DNA of 64,000 nt from NCBI GenBank assembly GCA_963971425.1, contig OZ020519.1:15578028-15642027 (forward strand). Reading direction: 5' to 3'. A program made the position numbers and the translations under genes. The notes under the pieces are model-generated. The model was not told the origin of the DNA. It saw only the letters and a list, made by a program, of their open reading frames with translations, and searched no databases. Below are positions 56,326-64,000 of the stretch, piece after piece; position 1 is the first letter of the stretch, and the number at the start of each line of letters is the position of its first letter. The stretch comes from Bryoerythrophyllum caledonicum. Taxonomy: Eukaryota; Streptophyta; Bryopsida; Pottiales; Pottiaceae.

Positions 56326-57269
56326 CCCTAAAGGCCCAAGAGTTCCCTTGGGGGACTCTTGAAGGTTTGGGCAGGTTCCTATGGTGTCAATTTGTAACAT
56401 TCCTTTTTGAAATTTCTACTGTAGATGGACATTGCTAAAAGCTTTGTGTGACTCTAATTTATTTTTCTAAATTCGACAATTATAAAAAAGTTATAGGGTT
56501 TTGAATTTCAAATGGGGAGACCGGGCACGTCAGGCAACTCCAAAAACTTTTGCTATGACATTTCATTGAATGTGAGATTTTCAATACTAGGAAATAATAT
56601 TATTTCCTTCCATATTGTCAAAAAAAATCTCTTGTTTAAGAGGAAAATAGCATAATAATCTAAGTCAAACATTTTCACACATTGTCACACTCTCTCGGGC
56701 AAGGTACCAAAAAAACTTCTTCTTTTGCCACATACAACTTAGAGATCTTCATATTTTTTTATTCTATTTTTTCTACGATAAGATGTGGTCTAAACCTTCA
56801 TATTGACCATTTGGATTATCATTCTAAAACACATTTAGTTCAAAAAAAAAATAACGTGAATCGGCAATTTTTGGACCTCCACTCTTTGCACATTTGTTTT
56901 GAATACGCTACACCCCTTCTCTACCTCTAAAAATTGGTGTGCATGAAAATAACATTGTGATTAACATGATGGTAATGTTTTCAGACCTTGTGTAGTGCAA
57001 AAATTTGAAACCAAGTGAAGTCAAAGTCTGCTGATCCACTCAATGTAGGGAAGAAACATAATGGTTTTTTCTACTTCAAACATTATAATCTTTCAATCCA
57101 TGCGGTCAAAAATTATGAAATTTTGTGAGGGCATCAATGAATAAGTATTAATTTAGATCCTATGGTTAGATGTAGAAATAAAAGGTTTCAATCACCTCAT
57201 TACTCATTGCACTAGAACGAGGAGTTTTGAAGTGTTTTTGGTGCGAAAATGCCTTGGGTCTTTAGGGGT
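56326..57269 (+). mobile_element. MITE family C, copy C6 (intact ends)
   Basis: 944 bp, ACCCCTAAAGGCCCAAGAGT at the left and CCTTGGGTCTTTAGGGGT at the right, with TA at both edges (56324-56325, 57270-57271). It has a palindrome 'agagttcccttgggggactctt' just inside the left end. Best-preserved single copy of the family. Confidence 0.9.
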
Positions 57270-57274
57270 TAAGA

Positions 57275-58700
57275 ACCTGGCCCATGGATCTAGTTTTTTG
57301 TGATCAATGTTATATGCAGTGATGACCAAATTAGGCAATTAAGTGAGGGGCGGTTTACACTACAGACCAAGAGCCATGACCAAGGAAAATGGATTAATTC
57401 CATGGTCACACTTCATGGTCACACTTCCATGGTCACACTTGATAAAAATGTAATTTTAAAAGACCTTGGGCCTCTCACTACGTGTAAATCGAACTTGGAC
57501 CAGGTGGAATGACCATGTACTAAAAAGTAGGCATGCTGATATTTTTAATGAATGCCTAAAAGGGGCAATTTTGCCTAAAAAACAAAGAAAAAAACAAGCC
57601 AAAAAGACAAAAGGGTGGCGGCCATTGTATCTGTAGTGACGTTGGGCCCCCTCAAAAATAAAATAATAAATAAATAAATAAATAAATTTAAAAAACGACA
57701 TTTCATGCCCATGGTCTCCTCGTTCAACAATGAGAGAATCCTTTTTGCCTCTCTCACCGCAAAATCAGGGGGACCCTTCGACATTATCCATTGGGCCTAT
57801 TTTTAGGCCTTTTCAGGACCTCAAATCCTTTGGTAACTTTTCTTTTTTCCTCGTAGTGTAAACCCAAGTCATCCCGGGACGAGTTGATGGAGCCAATCAC
57901 AGATTTTAGAGGTGCATGGGACGAGTTCTTGGTCCGTAGTGTAAACCACCCCTCAGGTTCTATGTGCGCACAATATACAATCTCACATGAGTGAGAGTAA
58001 GCAATCAATTCTTATTGATTCCAATGACGACTTTTAGGTCAAAGATGATTTTGGCTTGAATTTCACACATTTTGAATGGTGTTATAAATTTGAATAGTAT
58101 TTGCATGAGGTTTGAATCTTGCCTTCCTTTGTTTGAATGCCTTGTTTGTTAATTGGTGGTGGTGTTGTGGTTTTTGGTTCTGGTGATTGGTTTGAGTTTG
58201 TGAGAGTTTTTAGATTTGAGATTTTGAAATGAAAAATCAGGAGGTTGATAGCAATGTTACGAGGAAAAAATCAATTCCAGGTGTCACATGATACAAGGTG
58301 TGACATGTTTTTGTTTCTACCATTATCTTTGTTATTTTTATAATGTTGTTTGTTACTGTTGTTTTTGTTTCTACCTTTGTTTTTGATAATACCATATTAT
58401 ACATAAAATCCTCCAAATGTGATATTATCAAATATGTCACAACTTATTTATATCACGCTTTTTGGTGAAACGAAGGGTGTGATATTATCAAGGTTAGACT
58501 GTAATTGCTAATTTGAAAAATGGCTTTTTCATTAATTATTGAAGCATATCTTTGTAGCTCCTTATTGTTGATAGAATACTTCATTTCTGTACTCATGTCA
58601 TCCACCACGCACTTGTCACCAATTTGGTAATGTTTTTATTTTAAATTATATAACAAAGAAAATGGATTGAGAATTAAGGAATTAGACACATGCATTGATG
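57275..58700. other. Spacer without recognised genes
   Basis: 57400-57435 holds a CATGGTCACACTT repeat and 57660-57690 an (AAAT)n run. No domain is recognised in the small frames. Confidence 0.4.
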
Positions 58701-58709
58701 TGAGACCAC

Positions 58710-59825
58710 TACACTAAAGATGGCTTTTAGTGTAATGGTACAAATAGTGTAGTTATCCTAGTACACTATTTGTTAATAAGTTGGTAATTAGTGTTAACCA
58801 CCATTGTCATGAATATTATCCCTCAATCGCCCACCTACCCTAGTACCCTTAGTATTTGCCCCCAATCAACCACCTATCCTAGCACAAAAAATTGTTAACA
58901 AGTTGATAAATAGTGTTAGCCCTCAATCAACCACCTACTGGCCGCCATGCATTTATTCTCCCGGTCTCATCTTCAACCTCATTTCCTTATCCTACCATTT
59001 CCAACTATTCCCATTCACATCTCTTGCATTCCTTGAAACTTTTAATGAATATCTAATGAATATTTAATGTATATTTAAATATTTAGTGAAAATTTAATAA
59101 AAATTTAATGAATGTTTAAAGAATATTTAAAGAATATTTAAAGTACATTTGTATATTTAATGTATATTTATATATTAAAAGAATAGTTAGTATATATTTG
59201 TATATATAATGTATATTTGTATATATAATATATATTTGTATACTTAAAGATTATATAGTCTATATTTGTATATTAAAAGAATATTTAATGTATATTTAAA
59301 GAATATTTAATAAATATTTCATGAATATCTAATGAGTATTTGATGTATATTTATTGTATATTTGTTGTGTATTTATTGTATATTTACGATTTTTTCCTTT
59401 TCCAGTATTCCTTTCTTTTCTCACTTTCCTTCTAAATTGAAGATCTTATTTTTTCAATCTTGTACTTGCAATTTCATTTTCCCTCTATATGTATATTTTT
59501 CTTTGTCCAATTTTTGGGATTTTCCTTTTGTTCCATATCTACGTTCTAGTTTTCCCAATTTCTCTTGCAAATTCTTGTTTTTCTACATGCACTCAAAATC
59601 TTCTTCACTTTGATGCTCAAAATGTACACATGATCATTTTCTAGGTTTCATACACTAAATGTCCACAAATAAAAAACCTTATATTCCACTATTTACTAGA
59701 ATTGACATTTAGTGTAGTAGTTGACATTCAGTGCATAGTTTTGTCTCTACACTAATTGTAAACTTTACAATTAGTGTATGGGTTTGTATTTAGTGTCCAC
59801 TACACTAAAAGCCATCTTTAGTGTA
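58710..59825. mobile_element. 1.1-kb inverted-repeat element with hairpin ends
   Basis: TACACTAAAGATGGCTTTTA plus GTGTA (58710-58734) is exactly the reverse complement of 59801-59825. Each 25-bp end is itself nearly palindromic (ACACTAAA...TTTAGTGT), so it can form its own hairpin. Short ACACTAAnTGT motifs recur inside both arms. The centre (59040-59390) is a long TATATTTAATG-type repeat. No transposase. Confidence 0.75.
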
Positions 59826-59834
59826 CATTTACTG

Positions 59835-60012
59835 AACATGTCTCTGTACATGTCTCTATACATTTTCTGAACACCACTACATGTGCATTTATGGGAGACC
59901 ACTACATGTCTCTGTACATTTATGGGACACCACTACATGTACATTTATGGGACACCACTACATGCACATTTATGGGACACCACTACATGCACATTTATGA
60001 GAGACCACTATC
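59835..60012 (+). repeat. 25-bp minisatellite
   Basis: About six units of ACATTTATGGGACACCACTA plus CATG(T/C). The unit's 'gagaccacta' variant also occurs just left of the element at 58702-58711, so that element may have inserted into this array. Confidence 0.85.
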
Positions 60013-60256
60013 ATTATAGTAGTCTTCATATCAAGTGGTACTAAATTCATGTGGATGGTATTCTAGGTGTCGCACTATGTCCAATGTACTGTAAGCTCAT
60101 TGTAAATGAACACCTGATATAAGTTGACACATGTCACTTAACTTTTTAGGACGACAATGATCTCTGTGGTCTTACAAACTGACTTGAGAGGCCACCGTCG
60201 TCTTTAAAGAATTAAAAGCCTTTGACCTCTAAATCTTAAGTTTTGCATGACACAAA

Positions 60257-60770
60257 ATGTATATTAAAATTATGTTCCCCACTATCAACCCCTTCTTTGC
60301 TAGAGATCATCAAAATGGTCCACAAGAAAACATAGTCCCCACATGGCTATTACCTAGCACCTATCATATTCAAAGAAGCCATTGCAATGCCAGATTTAAA
60401 CCATACAGACCATGTGCTTGTAGTCTACCATACAAGGACCCTCCACTAGATAACATAAATCCAAGCCTCATTATCAAATTTATCGTATTCAAATATTGTA
60501 AAGGCAAATTCTAACTTGCACCAATTGAAAATGAAACAAATAAATATCCGCCACTCCTCAATGCAATTTATGCAAGGGGATGGAAAAGTAACCTTCTCAT
60601 AATCATCACAACTTGGTATAAAAGAACTGACAACACACATCCCATCTATGACCATCATGGAAGAAAAAATTGAACTATCAACTAATCCTTAGGAAACACC
60701 TTCAAGACTATTAACACTATAGTAATCCAACATGCAATGTCTATTCTCCTCCACAAAAGACAATAAGAAA
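60257..60770 (+). mobile_element. LINE 3' fragment, plus strand
   Basis: The frame 60257-60514 reads GPQENIVPTWLL, then HCNARFKPYRPCACSLPYKD and INPSLIIKFIVFKYCKGKF, matching the C-terminal domain of the minus-strand LINE at 46910-47467. After a stop, NKYPPLLNAIYARGWKSNLL continues the match. It is a separate, diverged copy. Confidence 0.75.
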
Positions 60771-60866
60771 ATAATGAACTTCTCTTAAATTTATCCGATT
60801 TACTCTTAGACAACCGTGACAAAACCACATAACCAATATGAAAGACATTAAGTTGGTTAGTGGTTA

Positions 60867-61421
60867 ACCCCTAAAGGACCGGGCCTTGTGCATCACCAAA
60901 CCACCCAAAAAATGCCACTTTGAGATGAGATGTTATTAGGCTTATTAAAAAAAGAAAAACTATTTCAACCGTTGGATCTTTAAGGTAACTACTACAAAAA
61001 AACACGGTGAATTTTTTGTAAACTTTGACCATACAAATTGAAAGATAAATGCATTTGAAGGCTGCAAAATTGTTTTTTTCTGCAATGCCCACACAAGTTC
61101 AATGTACTTTGACTAAAGATAATGGCATATTTTTCCATTCCATTATTGCATAAACTCAATGGATCTATGTTCTACCTTGTGTTCAGTCATTGCACACCAA
61201 AAATCAAAAGTAATGGAGTTGTTTATAATAAGAAAAATGGATCTGCAACTACTAGGGGTATAGAAAGTGGCTTTACTTTGGAAAGAAATTTTAATTTTTT
61301 ACATAGAGAATAATTGTTGAATCTAATTCCGAACAATGAATAGAATTATTACGTCCTATTCCAACAATTTAAATTTAAATTTTTCAAAAAAAGTAAACTC
61401 CTTAATTTCTATGATTTTTTT
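60867..61421 (+). mobile_element. MITE family C-like fragment
   Basis: Starts ACCCCTAAAGGACCGGGCCTTG after a TTA. The interior (61080-61290) matches, inverted, the middle of C4 (about 33900-34140). The right end is not resolved because another copy begins at 61422. Confidence 0.5.
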
Positions 61422-62564
61422 ATCCCTAAATTTCCTTGACAATATCACACCAAAATCACTTCAAAATTATTAATTCTAGTGCATTGAGAAAGGAAGGTAA
61501 CATAAAATTGTATTTCTAGCTCTACCTGTGGAATCTCATTAAAAACTCTATAAATAATATCTCACAAAATTTCATCAACTTTGACTGCACGGATTTAAAG
61601 ATTATAGTGTTTGAAGTATAAAACATGGTTTGACACCATATTCATTATATTGGGAGATTTCCAGGACTTTGAAAGATATGAATGGTTTTCCTAGTAGTAA
61701 TTGTTTGTGCACTTTCAGGTTGACTCGAGTAAGATATGTACCTATATTGTACATATTGGACAGATTGCAATGTGCAAATTCACCATACATTTGCATGTTT
61801 AGTTCAACTGAAGCTTCAAATATTATTTTCTGAGTATATCTAATATAATGAATATGGTGTTGTTCATTTTCATCACTGCGTTGAGTGGATCAGCAAAATT
61901 TGACTACACTTGGTGTCAAAGTTTTGCACTACACAAAGTATAAATTTTAAATCACCACATTGATCATGATATGAACTCCTTGTACACCGATTTTTAGAGG
62001 TAGAGGAGGGGTATAGCATGTTCAAAAAAATTGTGCAAAAAGTGGAGGTTGAAAAAGTGCCAATTCATGTTTTAATTTTTTGGAAAAAAACATGTTTTAG
62101 AATGATAATCCGAACGGTCGATAAGAGGGTTTACACTATGTCTTGTAACAAAAAAAATAAAAAGTGAAAAATACAAAGATCTCAAAGTTTTATGTAGAAA
62201 AGAAGAAGTTTTTTCACTTGAAGTGTGGCAATGTGTGAGAATCTTTCACTTGGCATAAAATGTGTTTATTCACTAAAGACAAGGAATGTTTTTGACTATA
62301 CGAAAGTAAATAATATAACTTGCTAGTATTGAAAATCTCAAATTTACAAGAGTGTCCTAAGAAAAGTTTTGGAATTGCCTGATGTGCCCGCACTCGGCAA
62401 TTTTTTCTTTAAGATGGCATAAATTTTTTTTACAAGTCCCACATACATCTTGTCTTCTTGCATCTTTGTACAAATTTTTAAGAATTGTAAATACAAATTG
62501 CAACCATGAGAACATGCCCGAGATTTGCAAAAGCCCACCTCGGGACTTTGTTCATTTAAGGATT
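61422..62564 (-). mobile_element. MITE family C, copy C7 with nested MITE
   Basis: Reverse-oriented copy starting ATCCCTAAATTTCCTTGAC and ending AAATGAACAAAG..TTTAAGGAT before TA. A 228-bp element (61633-61860) is inserted. Without it the length is about 915 bp, near the family size. Confidence 0.75.
61633..61860. mobile_element. Small MITE nested in C7
   Basis: ACACCATATTCATTATATT at the left and its reverse complement at the right bound a 228-bp segment that interrupts the family C landmark 'aaaaatggttcattttc'. Confidence 0.75.
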
Positions 62565-62569
62565 AAGTG

Positions 62570-64000
62570 AAAACATTGAAGGTAGCCAAGAACTTTCCTT
62601 CACTACTACCCACCTCCAAAAAGTGCAATTGTCAACTCTATAGTAGGACTATTCATCGTTATAGTATACTCCACACTTGCCAAATGAGTCGAGCTCTGTA
62701 AGTTTGTAGCATCATAACTTTTTTCCCATAAGTACAAAAAAAAAAAAAAAATTCCTTGCAAAGGGAACCAATATTCTGATTTGCAGTAAAGCTTTCAAGA
62801 AGTAATCTTCAAAAATGGATTTTTAGAAATTTGTCCAAGATTGATATGTCCCCCGCAGGAACGAATTGTCTTGTAAAGGTTAACAACCACTTATTTATTA
62901 GCATAATTAAAAATCTTAGTCTTTACCACATGATTGGACTTGTTGGTTGGTACAAGTTTCCTACTATTGCATTGCCAATTTTTTACTATTGTAGTGTCAA
63001 ATCACTACATATCACCACATTTGTTTGAACAAGTTCATTGGATTTCAAACCATCACCACGTATGTGGAATAAATGCCCAGTTAGACTAAATAAAATTCCA
63101 AACAAAATACATTTATACCCCCTTACATCACTCACATCTTTATTAGTCACTTCTCACTTTTCATCATTGTCATCAATTGACACATGTTACTTGTTACGTG
63201 TTACTAGTTACTAATTCAATATTGTCTACCTTCAAGATCAAGGAGTAGTTTCAAATTGCTAACTTGTGTCTACAAGACATAGACTTGGTGGTAAACAAAC
63301 ATAATCTCCATCCATGCCAACCTCCTTTGGAAACTAGAGATCTGCTTTTCATACCTTCAAGAACAACTGACCATTTTTTGATAGCAAAATATATCCGTTG
63401 CCTATATGATGTTCTACATAATCTATAACACTTGTAGATTCTTCCATGGTCCAAATTTGCTTGTCCTTAAAGGGTTAATTTATATGACATCTTTTACATC
63501 AATTATTAATCAAAGGCTATAGCTTTTGATATAAGAGATTTTATTATACAAAAAAGATAAAGATCAAATTTATATCAACATATCTCTACAATAGTAATGG
63601 GTAAAGCATTCATAGATTGTCAAAGCTATAATATCTACAATTAGCTCAGACCACACTAATAATTATTTTCAATATAGATAATCTAAGACTAATTTATATT
63701 GACTATTACATTGTTTATAAAATACACCATCTACTAATACTTTGGATATGTTTGGAATCTTTACATGAGATAATATACACATAAGATAGGTGGTTCCAAT
63801 TCATCTCTTAATGAATATGAAATATCCATCTATTTGATTCATTCTAACAAGTGCTTTCATTAACATGAAGGAAATAGACATAAAAATCTCATTAGAGATT
63901 CTTGTTTGAAATTAATGATAGTTTTTCCTACACCTAAATACTATAAAGTCTATAATGTAACGTTGCACACATTAATATTGTTTTTTTTTGTAAAATTATA
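62570..64000. other. AT-rich end of window
   Basis: No gene, RNA or clear repeat is recognised in the last 1.4 kb; short open frames show no domains. Confidence 0.4.

Noticed and set aside
56018-58495. Possible 2.4-kb element bounded by TTGATAACATCACCCTT-like inverted ends
   Set aside because: The two ends match only partly, several similar motifs lie around them, and no target duplication is visible.
1-64000. tRNA or rRNA genes
   Set aside because: No cloverleaf or rRNA core was recognised; the only A/B-box pairs belong to SINEs.

Overview
This window is nuclear DNA of a land plant. A thylakoid ELIP gene, a spliced BAH-PHD chromatin reader of the EBS/SHL type and a spliced plant-type isochorismatase-like hydrolase identify it. 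Intact or nearly intact Tc1-type (DD34E) and pogo-type transposons, intronless ELIP and AT-rich, repeat-filled spacers fit a bryophyte-grade plant, perhaps a liverwort. The species is an inference, not something the sequence proves.

Left part (1-23500): a degenerate head-to-tail array. The founding unit appears to be a promoter region, a small Gly/Ala-rich hydrophobic protein of the interferon-inducible IFI6/IFI27 (ISG12) type, a spacer, and an ELIP gene. Unit 1 (about 1750-3740) has an intact IFI27-like gene of 179 aa. Unit 2 (about 8170-10960) has a copy with a nonsense codon. Unit 3 (about 10960-16340) has an internally deleted copy, and its 3' flank was split by Tc1-type insertions. Unit 4 (about 20640-23500) has an intact 117-aa copy followed by the only intact ELIP. 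Two further diverged IFI27-like exon remnants lie in the promoter regions of units 1 and 2. A 391-bp block is identical in units 1 and 2 although its flanks have diverged. Between the units lie a copia fragment, CACTA-type MITEs, a roughly 945-bp TA-inserting MITE family, and a dead pogo/Tigger element.

Middle part (23500-33400): a five-exon isochorismatase-like hydrolase (+ strand, 24482-25782), a 192-bp satellite island with an alternating A/B higher-order pattern (about 27276-28620), and the five-exon BAH-PHD gene (- strand, 29953-32336). All exon joins were read directly and keep frame.

Right part (33400-64000): almost entirely transposons and their nests. It holds a tRNA-derived SINE family with target-site duplications; remnants of a Ty3/gypsy element with gag-protease and pol in opposite orientations; a LINE on the minus strand interrupted by a MITE and by a 1634-bp Tc1 element whose transposase frame is open; several minisatellites; and AT-rich DNA. 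I see no host gene after 32336.

How the genes may work together: ELIP protects thylakoids during high light and dehydration. Its repeated pairing with IFI27-like membrane proteins, and ACGT-core (ABRE-like) sites upstream of the intact genes, suggests a stress-induced co-amplified module. That is inference. The other two genes look like ordinary single-copy housekeeping genes.
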